From: Chrysemys picta bellii
Taxonomy: Eukaryota > Chordata > Testudines > Emydidae
Assembly (NCBI RefSeq): GCF_011386835.1
Contig: NW_027052944.1
Coordinates: forward strand, 1 to 64,000
DNA: 64,000 nt
Direction: 5' to 3'
Shown here: in pieces, positions 1-9,766 of the stretch
Layout: each line of letters starts with the position of its first letter
Position numbering within the stretch: the stretch's first letter is position 1
Made by a program: the position numbers and the translations under genes
Notes under the pieces: model-generated
Databases searched by the model: none
Told to the model about the DNA's origin: nothing
Seen by the model: only the letters and a program-made list of their open reading frames with translations

Positions 1-614
1 AGGAATGGGGCGAGGTCCCTTCTTAACTGGCTGCCAAAAATCTCGGGTGCACAAGTAAGTCCTTGTGGGACAACGGTCCAAAGGTATTGAGCTTTGTAGT
101 GGGTATCTCGGTCCTCCCACTCAAAGGCAAACAGTCTCTGAGACTCCAGATCAAGGGGGATGGAAAAGAAGGCATCTTTTAAATCTATGACAGAGAACCA
201 ACTGTGGTTCTTGGGATCTTGACCCAGAATAGTATGGGGATTTGGGACAACTGGATAGGGGGCTTCTATTAACTTGTTAATCTGTCTTAGGTCCTGGACC
301 AACCGATACTGCCCATTAGGCTTAGGCACCCCCATTATCGGAGTATTGTATGGGGACGTGCCTTCCCTGAGCCACCCACACTGCAGAAACTTTTGAATCA
401 GAGGCTTTAACCCGATTCTAATGGTCAGCTTAAGAGGGTATTGTCGAATTCGGACCGGGCTGCTTCCTTCCTTAAGGGAAATATGCACTGGTGAAGCATT
501 CCGGGCCCGAGCGACGCCTCCCTCCTCCGCCCAAACCTCAAGGTTAACCCCTGACAGCGGGCTCCCTTCATTCCTCCCCTGGCATTCCGGGGAGAGATTT
601 CTAGTATCTACTAG
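1..614 (-). CDS. pol: ERV pol: N-terminal reverse transcriptase (partial)
   Basis: The open minus-strand frame encodes retroviral RT fingers and palm. Visible landmarks are a QDLR motif, the first catalytic aspartate block (IDLKDAFFSIPL, near 180-230) and VPQGL near 60-75. The YxDD box is outside the window. The frame continues that of the protease once the 233 nt of insertion plus target duplication (602-834) is discounted, so pol was open here when the Penelope-like element landed. In gammaretroviruses this enzyme copies the genomic RNA as part of Gag-Pol. Partial and interrupted, so not functional as it stands. Confidence 0.85.
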
Positions 615-847
615 CGGGTCCTGTGACACCTTTGAGACTAACAGAAGTATAGGGAGCATAATCTTTCGTGGGTAAGAACCTCACTTCTTCAGATGCAAGT
701 GATTGCATCTGAAGAAGTGAGGTTCTTACCCACGAAAGATTATGCTCCCTATATTTCTGTTAGTCTCAAAGGTGCCACAGGACCCTCTGTTGCTTTTTAC
801 AGATTCAGACTAACACGGCTACCCCTCTGATACATAGCATCTACTAG
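602..847. repeat. Palindromic Penelope-like insertion with 13-bp target duplication
   Basis: The ERV frame is broken by about 220 bp (615-834) flanked by TAGTATCTACTAG (602-614) and TAGCATCTACTAG (835-847), which match at 12 of 13 positions. Inside, 616-698 and 703-785 are inverted copies (about 81 of 83 bases) around a 4-base centre. The right arm continues into the usual repeat tail with TAACACGGCTACCC. Each arm carries a hammerhead-like core. Other scraps of this family in the window lie at 8596, 10154, 30952, 39826 and 62788. Assignment to Penelope-like terminal repeats is from memory of that family. Confidence 0.75.
703..745 (+). ncRNA. Hammerhead-ribozyme-like core (mirrored at 656-698 on the minus strand)
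   Basis: The right arm reads CTGAAGA, then A, then a GTG...CAC stem, then GAAA, a GA-TTAT-GC mini helix III and a TC-type cleavage site. This is the minimal type I arrangement described for Penelope-like terminal repeats. It is the only copy here that keeps CTGA; the others read CCGA. One extra A precedes stem II relative to the textbook core, and no convincing stem I is visible, so activity is doubtful and might need a dimer. Confidence 0.5.
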
Positions 848-1260
848 GGCTATCTGGTAGTTGGAGGTTTGCTGTTTACGAAGTCTAACTTCCATAGTCC
901 CTTTGTCGAACGAGATCTCCGCCTGCAATTTAGTAAAGATATCTCGTCCGAGCAGCGCGATGGGGCAAGAGGGGCTGCAAACAAACTGGTGGGAAATTTG
1001 ATGGTCCCCTATTTTTACTAGGAGAGGCAGAGTTTTTTCCAAGGCTGTAGTTTGTCCCTCAATCCCCTGGACTATGGCACGTCCCCGAGCTCTACCTCGG
1101 GGAGCCTTATTAAGGGGGAGCAACCTAAGAGGGGCCCCAGTATCAATAAGGGCTTCAATTGGGCAGCCCTCCACTTTAATTTTTACCATGGGATCCAGGC
1201 TGGCAGCTATGTCCTGTACTGTTGTAGAGGATGGGAAGGGACGGGGTTTTATCTTTACTT
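848..1260 (-). CDS. pro: ERV retropepsin-like protease
   Basis: The minus-strand frame contains the aspartic protease signature LIDTGAP (around 1130-1150) and the C-terminal ALLGRDI block typical of retropepsins, which cleave Gag and Gag-Pol during maturation. It lies immediately downstream of gag in a different frame (+1 relative to the nucleocapsid frame). Gammaretroviruses normally read pro in the gag frame through a suppressed stop, so this shift is more likely an indel near the short direct repeat at the gag stop (about 1250-1262). The open frame runs on into the Penelope-like insert and ends there with foreign residues. Confidence 0.8.
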
Positions 1261-1680
1261 TACTTTCCCATGGCCTGTCGCCGGGGGCATTCATTCTTCC
1301 AGTGCCCCTCTTCCCTACAGATAGCGCACTGATTTCGACCCAGGCGGGGGCCCCGCTCCTTCCCCAGTGGCCCTGGCCGTCCCTTAACTTTGTCCCCCAT
1401 TTCTTCATATCCTTCCCTTAGGGCCATGGCTAAAACGCGGGCCCCTTTCTTCCGCTCCTCATCGTCCCTCCGATCATAAACATTCATGGCAATTTCTAAA
1501 AGTTCCTCTATATTCTTGCCTGACGCCCCCTCCAACTTCTGCAACTTTTTCCTAATGTCCTCATAGGACTGTCCAATGAAAAGGGGGATTAATACCCATT
1601 TCCCGTTGGTGTCCTCAGGGTCGAGGTCTGTGTATCTTTTACAGATATTACAAAGCCGCTCATAAAAAACAGCGGGGTTT
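1260..1680 (-). pseudogene. gag: ERV gag, 3' part: end of capsid and nucleocapsid
   Basis: This frame is open from about 1680 to the stop at 1260 and carries a charged capsid tail (ERKKGARVLAMALREG) and one zinc knuckle of CX2CX4HX4C type (CAICREEGHWKNEC), which binds genomic RNA. It lies one frame away from the upstream gag segment ending at 1681, so a single indel near 1681-1690 has split gag. There is no plausible start codon of its own; it is the continuation of the upstream frame. Confidence 0.8.
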
Positions 1681-2856
1681 TCATTCTTTTCCTGTCTTAT
1701 ATAATTTGGCCCAATTTGGGGTTTTTCTAATGCAGCGTTTCATCCCCTGTACTATAGCCGTGACATATTGGCTGTGACGGGTCCGGCCTGCCGTGTCATC
1801 ATGTGGCAAGTCAGGAGGGCTTTCAGGCAGTCGCGCGTCCACCGTGGCCGGGTTTCCCTCTGTCTCAGCTACCCACTCGTGGGCCCTTGACAGGACTAAA
1901 CGCCTCTCCTCTGCGGTTAATAGAGTGTTAAGAGCGACCCTCATGTCGCCCCAGGTAGGGTTGTGGACTGTAATTAAGGTTTCAAATACTGCTGTTAACA
2001 GGGCAGGATCCTCCAAGAACGGGGGGTTTTGTTGTTTCCAATTATATAGATCACTAGTAGTAAAGGGGACATATATCATAGTGAGCTCACCACCGGGGGC
2101 TACAGTCTCCCGTAGTGGACACAAATAGTTCCGATGCAGGGGCCCTTGGTGTACCAGGTCACCCTTGCTCGTCGAGTGAGTAAGGGTAATCTTAGTGTCC
2201 CCAGGGCAATATTCGGATGACACGTTCCACTGCTCCTCCGAGCTCTGATCTGTCACGGGGCCAGTTTTGCATCTGTTGCAATCAGACAGCAAGGAGCTCA
2301 GAGAGGTTAGAGGAGACTCCTGTTTGGAAGAGCCCTGGTGGCTTGGCCCACCCTTTTTAGTGGAGGCATTATCCTCCAAAGAGGGGGTGGGGATTTCAAT
2401 TGAGGGTACCGGAGCCGGGAGGCCGGGATACAAAGGGGGAGGGGGCATAGGATCAGGGGCAGAGGGAATCACAGCCTGCGGACAAGATTTCTTAACAGGG
2501 GGACAGGGTTTCCTAACAGGGGCACGGGCCATTAAGGTCTTAATAGTTTGTGATCTACATTTCTGCAACCATGGGGGAGGATTGGCCACGAGGTCCTGCC
2601 AAATATCTATATAGGGATATTGGTCCCAATGCCCATCCCGGGTCACAATGCTATGTACTGCTTGTACAATCCCTGGTTTGAGCGTACCTCCCTCGGGCCA
2701 TTCCACCCCGAATGTCATCCATTCAAGAGTACAGAATTTTACAAGATTGTATTTACATAATACAATTCCATAATCAGCCTGGCGTCTAAACGCCTTCCAG
2801 TTATCCAGCATACATCCCAGGGGTGTACCGGAGAAGGTAATTTGTCCGGACCCCAT
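1681..2856 (-). pseudogene. gag: ERV gag, 5' part: matrix, proline-rich region, capsid
   Basis: The ATG at 2856 begins MGSGQ, a candidate N-myristoylation signal for matrix membrane targeting. About residues 1-110 resemble gammaretroviral matrix (W-TF--EWP pattern). Residues about 120-170 are proline-rich with PPLY, a likely ESCRT-recruiting late domain. Capsid follows with YVPFTTSDLYNWK and NPTWGDMRVALNTLLT. The frame stops at 1681 inside capsid because of a frameshift; the rest is in the adjoining frame. The ATG choice is supported by the matrix start. Confidence 0.85.
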
Positions 2857-3606
2857 TATGCTTTACCCAGTGTTTTCCGAGACAGAGATATCAAGAGGGG
2901 GAAGGGGTAGGGATCTAGTTCTAACTCAGATATCCGCTGGGTCACGAGGTTCGGCTGACCCCCCCTTGCAATCAAGATATCCTGGTCACCGGGTTTCCCC
3001 TCTCAGGAGTCTTGGGGCGGCTGAAGTCAGCTTAAGCCTCAGACCTGTCAGCAGCACTCATTCATCTTTCACACAGATCCTTTAATCAGTTACAATCTCG
3101 GTTTCCAACACACCATTAAGAGGAGAAACAAGATTACCCCTCCTATAAACAAGAGTAATCCCTGAGGTTGCTCCAAGTCCCAATAATTGTTAAGAACGGC
3201 CCATGGACTTGTGGAGTTAGTTACGTTACTCATTGGCCGTTATTTGCTTACCCTTTAACCAAAAACACAACAACAAGACATTTACAAAGCTACAATGTTG
3301 TTAATATACCTTCCCGTATACAGGCTGCCTAGGGGATTTCCACCGTCCAACCCACACCTCTGGGGCGTTATTCCTCAAACCCAGGCGGTAAACGCATTTA
3401 CCGCCCGAAGTGGCTGCGTCCGGCAGTCAGACTTCCCCTCCTTCTGAAGCCGTCTTGCTTCCGTGTCCTTCAGAGTTCTCTTCAGAGAGGATGCAGCCGC
3501 CCCAGCCGATTGTGACGACTCGAGGCCCGAGCAAACCAACAGCTTGAGGTGGCCACTCCTTGGAATCACCCTCGGCCGTCGGTCAGTGCCCTCTACAGGG
3601 AGAGAA
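2857..3606 (-). other. ERV untranslated leader
   Basis: This 750-base stretch lies between the primer-binding site and the gag ATG. It has no convincing reading frame on the minus strand and is expected to hold packaging signal and splice donor. I could not place those elements by eye. Confidence 0.6.
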
Positions 3607-3624
3607 GTCCCGGCGGAGTCGCCA
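3607..3624 (-). other. ERV primer-binding site
   Basis: On the minus strand, one base after the LTR end, the sequence begins TGGCGACTCC and continues CGCCGGGAC. The TGG start and position are those of a tRNA 3'-end complement. It resembles a tRNA-Arg type site with a few mismatches, which is tentative. Confidence 0.65.
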
Positions 3625-3625
3625 T

Positions 3626-4045
3626 TGTTAGCCAAATGGGCTCGTTTCCCCCTGGAGCTGCTCAATTACCCCAAGGAGGCACGGGAGTCTAGAACACGGC
3701 TTCAAGTTCTTTATTGATCAGTCAGCTGAGGAGGTGTCCCCCTCGACTGTTGCCAGAGGGAGGAACATACCTTACAAACGCAGAGCAAGCCTTCTTTATA
3801 CACAGTAACAAACAACGTAGCGTACATACATTCTGCTAACCTATGGAATTTTTAAATTCCTTTCTAGGGGTAAATAGGACACATCTGCTGGACTTCCCTG
3901 ATTGATTATTCTTCTGGGGGTCTTCAGGATACATATGTCTGACTTCCTTGATTGATTGTTTTACTATACATATATCCGGGAAGCGGCTACGTGCATGTGA
4001 TGAGCGGCTGGGAAAATAGGCAAATAGTTGACCTTTGCTCCAACA
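3626..4045 (-). repeat. ERV 5' long terminal repeat
   Basis: The 420-bp LTR has inverted tips (TGTTAG at 3626 and CCAACA ending at 4045). On the minus strand it contains a TATAAA near 3795, consistent with a U3 promoter, and an AATAAA near 3710, consistent with an R polyadenylation signal. Primer-binding site and leader follow directly. The partner LTR is outside the window. Confidence 0.75.
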
Positions 4046-4309
4046 GAGTGTCTCAGGCATAATGGGGACCTGATCTCAGCTGGGGCAGGGTCTGTCTTTC
4101 GATGTGTGTCTGTGCAGCGCCCGGCACAATGGGGCATTGATCTCAGTTGGGGTCTCTAGGTGCTAGGTTAACATAAATTATAACAAATGCTACATCACTG
4201 AAGTCAGTGAGAGATCAGCACCTGTGAAATCCTGGCCTAAACTGGGACAACTACAAACAGTCAGACAAAATCAGTGGCCAACTTGGGAAAGCGTTGGCCT
4301 GTATCTTCC
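4046..4309. repeat. Fragment paralogous to 34.7-34.9 kb and 35.48-35.53 kb
   Basis: The stretch begins with a widespread repeat tail (ATGGGG...CTGATCTCAGCTGGGG) and continues with single-copy-looking sequence that also occurs at 34690-34890 and 35480-35530. In the latter it is separated by a hAT MITE and other inserts. It ends abruptly at the gypsy LTR at 4310. No gene seen. Confidence 0.6.
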
Positions 4310-4767
4310 TGTCGCGGAGTATTGGGGAACTCAGGGCCCTGCACCCCCGGCCTCCTGCGATTCACCATGACTCTCAGCCAGCCAGTATAGCAGAAGGTTT
4401 ATTTGGATGACAGGAATACAGTCCAAGACAGGTCTTGCAGGCACAGACAACAGGGCCCCCCTCAGTTAGGTCCATCTTGGGGTCCCAGGGCATCCCAGCC
4501 CCCCTTGGGAGGTCAGAGCAATCTCTGCCTCCCAGCCATCTCACCACCCAGCTTCCAAGACTCTGCCTTCAGCGACCCCTCCCACCGCCTTTGTTCAGTT
4601 TCCCGGGCCAAGGTATCACCTGGCCTCCAACCCCTTCCTGGATTCTCATGTTACACGCTCAGGTATTCGCCTTCGGGCAGACTCCCATCCCCCAATGCAG
4701 ACTATCCTAGCCACACTCCCCTGTCAGCATTCACAGACCACAGTAAGAACAGGCCCAGTTCGTCACA
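4310..4767 (-). repeat. Gypsy 3' LTR
   Basis: It begins TGTCGCGG and ends GTCACA, 458 bp, followed by a pyrimidine-rich run (4768-4781) that is the polypurine tract on the minus strand. Its end near 4310 matches the 3' ends of the plus-strand LTRs at 13716 and 49635, so all belong to related families. Confidence 0.8.
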
Positions 4768-4948
4768 TCTCCCCCCTTCGAGACCGAACTGAGCAGGGTC
4801 ACTTTAGCCAGTGACCCGGGGAAGTTCGAACCTACCCCCGTTCCCATGGATGCCCCCGCATCCCTCCCATTCCTTGGTGAGAATTACACCAGGCCCCTCC
4901 AGTTTCACGCCCCCCCTTAGGTCGGGGGAGCTTGATGGCCCTCTCAGT

Positions 4949-5710
4949 TCACATGTGGGAAGGTTTATGCGGCCTGTGCACTTTTCCCACCCCCATACCT
5001 CTGGGGTTCCAACTGGGCTGTGGTCTTCTCCCAGCGCTCCAGTCTGGAGGTCTGTGCTTTGGGCTCTCTTGGTTTAGAGCCGCCCTTTTAACCTTGGCCA
5101 CCCTCCAGAAAGGATCCTTTATGCTGGGCAAGGGTCCTAAAGCTGTTTTCCCCTTGTCCCGGGCCTTCCTCCCCCTCTGACAGGGGTCACAGGATCCGCA
5201 GTACTGTCGGACAGTAACAAAGACCCCAGGCCAGTAAAAGCTCCGTAGCAGCCTCTGCTGGGTACGCCAGGTTCCCTGGTGCCCTGAGAGAGGAATGTCA
5301 TGGGCCCGGCACAGCAGCTGGCGGCGATACTTCTGGGGTACCACCAGCTGCCTCCTGATCCCCCCTGACTCCATTTTCCCTGGGGGAGCCCATTCTCGGT
5401 ACAGGAACCCCTTCTCCCACAGGAACCTTTTCCGGCCACCTCGTCCCATGGTCTGTACCACATTGAGGTCGGCCAGGTCCCTTATCTTCCGCAAGGAGGG
5501 ATCTCTCTGTAACTCGGCCTGGAACTCAGCAGCTGGGACAGGGATGGCCACCTGCTCTTTCTCGCCGGCTGGGTCTGAAGCTGCAGCCTCCCTGAGCCGT
5601 GTCCCTGGGCGTTCCCTCCCCACCAGGTTAGGGTCCTGCGCCTCAGGCAAGGCACCCCCCCCCCCAAGGCCAGGGCGCAGTGCCCCTCGCCGGCTCTGAC
5701 TGCGGGTCAC
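4949..5710 (-). pseudogene. Gypsy integrase N-terminal zinc domain fused by deletion to post-RNase H sequence
   Basis: The frame shows an HHCC zinc-binding domain (H...H in HDIPLSGHQG, C..C in CGSCDPC) with YWPG between, the N-terminal domain of retroelement integrases. About 20 residues later it switches to VAKVK-ALNQES, the sequence downstream of RNase H in the copies at 12.9 and 48.8 kb. That marks an internal deletion of the integrase core, RT and RNase H. The frame opens with a GTG codon, not an ATG, and continues from gag-pro. Non-functional for transposition. Confidence 0.75.
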
Positions 5711-6987
5711 AACCAGTGCCCTTTGGGGGTTGCTTGGCCAGTTCTCCAGGTCCCCCCCATCAATACCTCAGTGGGCAAATATGGGTGTACCCCCACATCC
5801 TTGGGGCCCTCCTTGGCCCCCCACTTCAGGTGTACCCTTGCCACGGGCACTTTGACTGGTGTTCCGCCCACCCCCGTCAGGGTCAGGTAGGTGTTGGGCA
5901 CCGTATGAACCAAAAACCCTGAGTCTGGAGCACCCAGCCCCCTAGAGGAGCTGGCCTGGAGCTCTCCTCCCTCCTTAGCAGGTGGTACCTTGCCAGCCCC
6001 CCTTCCCTGGGAATGCTGCCTCTCGCCGGGCTGGGTCTCTACCCAGTCAACCCTCTGTGGGTTCGGTCTGCTCAGTCTGTTCCTGAGCCTGGAGCACTGG
6101 GCCCGTATGTGGCCTTTTTGGCCACAGTGGTAGCAGACCATGTCCCATGGGTCCCCTTGAGTGGGTCGGATGGTCCTGACGCCGGATGTTCCCCTTTGAT
6201 GGGGTTTTTCTGTATTTTCCCACGGGGAGGTCCCATGGTGACTCTCTCGCTGCGTTGTGGTGGGACTGTTCCTTTGGGACTCCTCCCTGTTATCTCCTGA
6301 CCGGCTCTTTACAAACTCATCGGCCAGCCGGCCTGCATGTCGCGGGTTCTCTGGCTTTCTGTCCACCAACCACAGCCTCAGGTCGGATGGGCACCGCTCA
6401 TGCAGTTGCTCCAGTACCAGCAGTTTGACCAGGTCCTCCTTCGTCTGGGCCCCATCAGCCCACTTGCTGGCGTATCCTTCAATGCGGACGGCTAGTTGCA
6501 GATATGAGATCTCAGGGGTTTTATCCTGACTCCGGAACCTTTCCCGGTACATCTCCGGAGTCAGCCCAAACTCACGTAGCAGGGCCTTTTTGAATAGCTC
6601 ATAGTCCCCTTTCTCTGCCTCTTCCAATTGGCGGTACAATGCCACGTCTTTGGGGTCCAGTAAGGGGGTAAGGACCCGGAGTCTGTCTGCGGGATCAACC
6701 CGGTGCAGCTCGCAGGCCGTCTCAAAGGCCTCCAGGAAGTCATCCATGTCCTCCCCCTCCTTGTGTGGGGCCAGGATGCACTTATCAAAGCTCCGTTCAG
6801 TCCTGGGTCCCCCCTCACTCACCGCAGCCAGCGGTTCGCTGCCCTTCAATCTCGCCAGTTCCAGTTCATGCTGACGCTGTCTCTCTTCATGCTGTCTCTG
6901 TCTCTCTTCATGCTGTCTCTGTCGTTCACGATCCTCTAGCTCTCTCAGTTTTAGCTCTTTCTCCCATTCCAGCCAATTCCGCTCCAC
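5707..6987 (-). CDS. gag: Gypsy gag (SCAN-related capsid, zinc knuckle) with protease remnant
   Basis: A 426-codon open frame. Residues about 1-45 form a highly charged coiled coil with direct repeats of RQRQHEE. Residues about 70-215 resemble the capsid fold that gave rise to vertebrate SCAN domains (FDKCILAPHKEGEDMDDFLEAF onward). Residues about 280-300 hold a CCHC knuckle (CYHCGQKGHIRAQC). The C-terminal part (LTGVGGTPVKVP ... LPTEVLMG) resembles the second half of a gypsy protease, but I see no DTG active site. The listed first codon is GTG, so the true start is upstream, where frames are broken. Confidence 0.75.
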   Translation of the reverse strand: MERNWLEWEKELKLRELEDRERQRQHEERQRQHEERQRQHELELARLKGSEPLAAVSEGGPRTERSFDKCILAPHKEGEDMDDFLEAFETACELHRVDPADRLRVLTPLLDPKDVALYRQLEEAEKGDYELFKKALLREFGLTPEMYRERFRSQDKTPEISYLQLAVRIEGYASKWADGAQTKEDLVKLLVLEQLHERCPSDLRLWLVDRKPENPRHAGRLADEFVKSRSGDNREESQRNSPTTTQRESHHGTSPWENTEKPHQRGTSGVRTIRPTQGDPWDMVCYHCGQKGHIRAQCSRLRNRLSRPNPQRVDWVETQPGERQHSQGRGAGKVPPAKEGGELQASSSRGLGAPDSGFLVHTVPNTYLTLTGVGGTPVKVPVARVHLKWGAKEGPKDVGVHPYLPTEVLMGGTWRTGQATPKGHWL

Positions 6988-7672
6988 GGATGCCGAACGT
7001 CGCCGGGAGGATCCTCTGCTGGCCGGCGAGCTTCGCCGGGAGGATCTCCTGCTGGCCGGGGGGTCACGGCGCCCTCGGTATTTGCTGGGCTCCTCCCCAC
7101 CCTTCCCCTAGGCATAGGAAGGAGGGGTCTCGGGAAGCCCTCAGCAGCCGGCTGACCACTCCCAGCTGGGACAGACACTGGTGCCTGCGCTGCATTTGCC
7201 AGGCTGCTTCCCTGAGACACAGGGATCTGTTCATTTGCACGATCTTCCGCCTCCAGCTGGGCAATGAGCTGTTCTTTGGTGAGCCTCCCACTGCGCAGCC
7301 CCCTCTGCTTTCACAGCTCCACCAGGTCTCTCTTAAGCTGCTTGGCATACATCTTCCTGCTGTCCACTCACCGGCCTGTGTGCTCACAGCTCCCCAGAGT
7401 TCCCAGGGAGACCCCTAGTGTGCCAGCTCTTCTCGAGGTCACCACCTCTCTGCCAGGGTCGAGCTGCAGACTCCTCCGCCCCTGGGACCACTCACTGCGA
7501 TCCCCCCGGGGTACCCTGTTACCGCAAAAGTCCCTCTCGCTGGTCACACACTCCCAAGGGTAATAGCCGTCTCTCTCTCACTCTTCAGCACGCCTGGTCC
7601 CCGTCAATCCCCCTTCGTTTTACTGCTCCCCAGTCACTTACTGCAGGAAGCGCCGTCCACGGGGTGCAGTAG

Positions 7673-7690
7673 ATCCCACCGCTGCCACCA
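7673..7690 (-). other. Gypsy primer-binding site
   Basis: On the minus strand, two bases after the LTR, the sequence starts TGGTGGCAGCGG. The TGG start next to the LTR marks the tRNA primer site. The tRNA was not identified. Confidence 0.6.
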
Positions 7691-7692
7691 GT

Positions 7693-8048
7693 TGTCACGG
7701 AGTATTGGGGAACTCATGGCCCTGCACCCCCAGCTTCCTGCGATTCACCATGACTCTCAGCCAGCCAGTAAAGCAGAAGGTTTATTTGGATGACAGGAAT
7801 ACAGTCCAAGACAGGTCTTGCAGGCACAGACGACAGGGTCCCCCTCAGTTAGGTCCAGCTTGGGGTCCCAGGGCATCCCAGCCCCCCGCTTTGGGAGGTC
7901 AGAGCCATCTCTCCCTCCCAGCCATCTCTCCAGCCTGCTTCCAACACTCTGCCTTCAGCGACCCCTCCCACAGCCTTTGTTCAGTTTTCCGGGCCAAGGT
8001 GTCACCTGGCCTCCAACCCCACAGTAAGAACAGTCCCAGTTCGTCACA
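7693..8048 (-). repeat. Gypsy 5' LTR, shortened
   Basis: It begins TGTCACGG and ends GTCACA. It is about 100 bp shorter than the partner LTR; the missing part corresponds to roughly 4640-4740 there. Mismatches between the two LTRs are numerous, so the insertion is not recent. Confidence 0.8.
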
Positions 8049-8415
8049 CCGTGTCCTAAGTGAACACGACAAGGAATCCTGGGCCCAGCCTTGTCGGGGT
8101 TACGAGGACTCTGCCAGACAGGAGAGGGAAGGGGAGTCCTCGAGGCCAGGGAGGCCTCTGAGTAAAGGAAGTGGGAGCGAGGACTCAGATCCTTCCACTC
8201 GCCCATTTCACCGGGGTAGTGCAGAAGCCAGGAAAGTTCCCCACAGTAGCGGGACCATTCTCCCACTTACATTTAGTTAGAGGTTGAGATTACCCTTGAG
8301 CAGGAGGGTTTTGATCCCTTCCCAAACACTTTGTTATCTCTCAGACGTCCTCGTTATCCGAACCCTGGATGTTCTTAGTACCTCTCTGCAGCCTGCACCA
8401 GTGAGCCTCCCAGCT

Positions 8416-8536
8416 AGGGTTGCCAACCCTCCAGGATTGTCCGGGAGTCTCCAGGAATTAAAAAGTCATCTTTAATTAACGATTATGTCATGTGATGAAA
8501 CGTCCAGGAATATGTCCCACCAAATTTGGCAACTCT
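8416..8536. repeat. MITE with AGGGTTGCCAA termini (copy A)
   Basis: Terminal inverted repeats AGGGTTGCCAA and TTGGCAACTCT enclose about 120 bp without coding capacity. The same element sits at 44587-44707 in copy B. Superfamily not determined. Confidence 0.6.
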
Positions 8537-8595
8537 GCTCCCAGCCTGGGCTGACAGATGTGGGCTTGCAGCCTCGCACTACTGTTCTAGGAATA

Positions 8596-8636
8596 CAACA
8601 AGGAGTCTGGTGGCACCTTAAAGACTAACAGATTTA
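8596..8636 (-). repeat. 41-bp Penelope-like insertion, copy A only
   Basis: Flanked by an exact 11-bp duplication TTCTAGGAATA (8585-8595 and 8637-8647). Copy B at about 44754-44767 has the uninterrupted site. On the minus strand the insert reads from TAAATCTGTTAG to CCTTGTTG, the 3' tail of the repeat. Confidence 0.85.
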
Positions 8637-9318
8637 TTCTAGGAATAGCAGTGTGCGGATCTGGAGGGAGCTCGGGCTCCGAACCCCACCCCTCTCGCCA
8701 GCCTTCAGAGCCCAAACTCCAGCCGGCGCTGCGGTTTCAGAGCTTTGTCTACACGGCTGGTTTCAGAGTGCCAGCCCTGCACCCCCAAGTCTGCTGATCC
8801 TGGCTGGGAGCCTCGCTTCCACGGGCTGTGTAGAGTAACTTAGGGCCCAGATCCTCAAAGGTACCTAGGTCTGGGTTGGGAGTCTAAGCCCCATTTTCCA
8901 AAGTGAATTAGGCACTTAAGAGCCTGCCTGTTACCGAGCCAAAGGCCGTTAGGCTCATAGGGAGGCAGAGGGGCCAGGTGCCCCATGACAGAAGGTGGCT
9001 GTATATGAGCTGCCTAAATCGGAGGTACCCAAAATCACTCATTTTTGGAAATTTCTGACCTGTTTCTTAGTTATACAAAGGCCACTTTAAAAAACTCTAG
9101 CAGGGTAAATAGACCTTGATGTGGGTGGAAATCACAGTTACAAGGAGCGTCACTGACAATCAGTGCCGTAGGCTGCCCTCTTTATTGCCTTCCCACAAAA
9201 CAGTTTGAATTATACCCCTAACACCCAACGCTGTCTGTCATGTGCTCTCAGCCGATGCCTTCAAAGGAATGTAAGGCTGAATTTGTCCCATAGCATCCAA
9301 TGCTGCATTGTTGTAGCC

Positions 9319-9617
9319 AGGCCTGCTGATAGCAATTCCGGGCCCCAGGGCAGAACAGTCAATGGGCGCTGTTCCGGCATGGCCAGGGCTTCCACATGCC
9401 CACCCAGCTGCCTTCACCGCCACCGGTACCACCCCACACGCGCCTAGGAGCCCTGTGGCCCACCTGAGCAATTTAACAGGCCCGGTGCTCCCGGCCAGTG
9501 CCGTTGCTACTGTGGCAGTGTTTGGGGGCCTCCAGGCCCTTTTCAATTGCCTGGGCCCCTTTTAAATCGCCTGGGCCCCTGGGCAATTTCCCCCTTCCCC
9601 CGCCCATCAGCGGGCCT
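9319..9617. repeat. GC-rich element with inverted termini (copy A)
   Basis: Ends AGGCCTGCTGAT and ATCAGCGGGCCT are inverted repeats around 300 bp of GC-rich non-coding sequence. The counterpart is 45436-45719. Family unknown to me. Confidence 0.5.
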
Positions 9618-9766
9618 GCTTAGAGCAGAAAACTGAATTGGCAACCCTGAGCCCTGCAGATGAATATTGCCTCCTAATGGGCGCTGTAATTATTGCAGTC
9701 TCTGTGTATAGGCACAACCACAAGGAAGACTTCTGCTTCAAAGTGTTCTCTAGACTGCCTCTAATC

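Larger units (their letters stand above)
1..4045 (-). mobile_element. Endogenous gammaretrovirus-like element, 5' part, cut by window edge
   Basis: Reading the minus strand from 4045 to 1, the order is LTR, primer-binding site, leader, gag, protease and reverse transcriptase, which is a 5' proviral half. Gag shows gammaretroviral features: an N-terminal MGxGQ-type matrix start, a PPLY late-domain motif, a capsid segment with SSDLYNWK-like sequence (here TSDLYNWK) and one CCHC knuckle. The RT catalytic YxDD, RNase H, integrase, env and 3' LTR lie beyond base 1. Lesions seen are a frame change inside gag near 1681, a frame change at the gag/pro junction, and a Penelope-like insertion between protease and RT. 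Class from sequence features; age unknown because only one LTR is visible. Confidence 0.85.
4310..8048 (-). mobile_element. Gmr1-like Ty3/gypsy retrotransposon, internally deleted
   Basis: Two related LTRs (4310-4767 and 7693-8048) bracket a minus-strand body with primer-binding site, gag, protease remnant and the N-terminal zinc-binding part of integrase. It then jumps to the sequence that follows RNase H in the related plus-strand copies. Integrase core, RT and RNase H are missing. Integrase directly after protease agrees with the IN-before-RT order of Gmr1-like elements, seen intact at 10.8-13.2 kb. The flanking 5 bp (CTTCC and CCGTG) do not match, so one side has been rearranged since insertion. 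Confidence 0.8.

Noticed and set aside
797..834. C-terminal residues of the ERV protease frame
   Set aside because: They are translated from the Penelope-like insert, not retroviral sequence.
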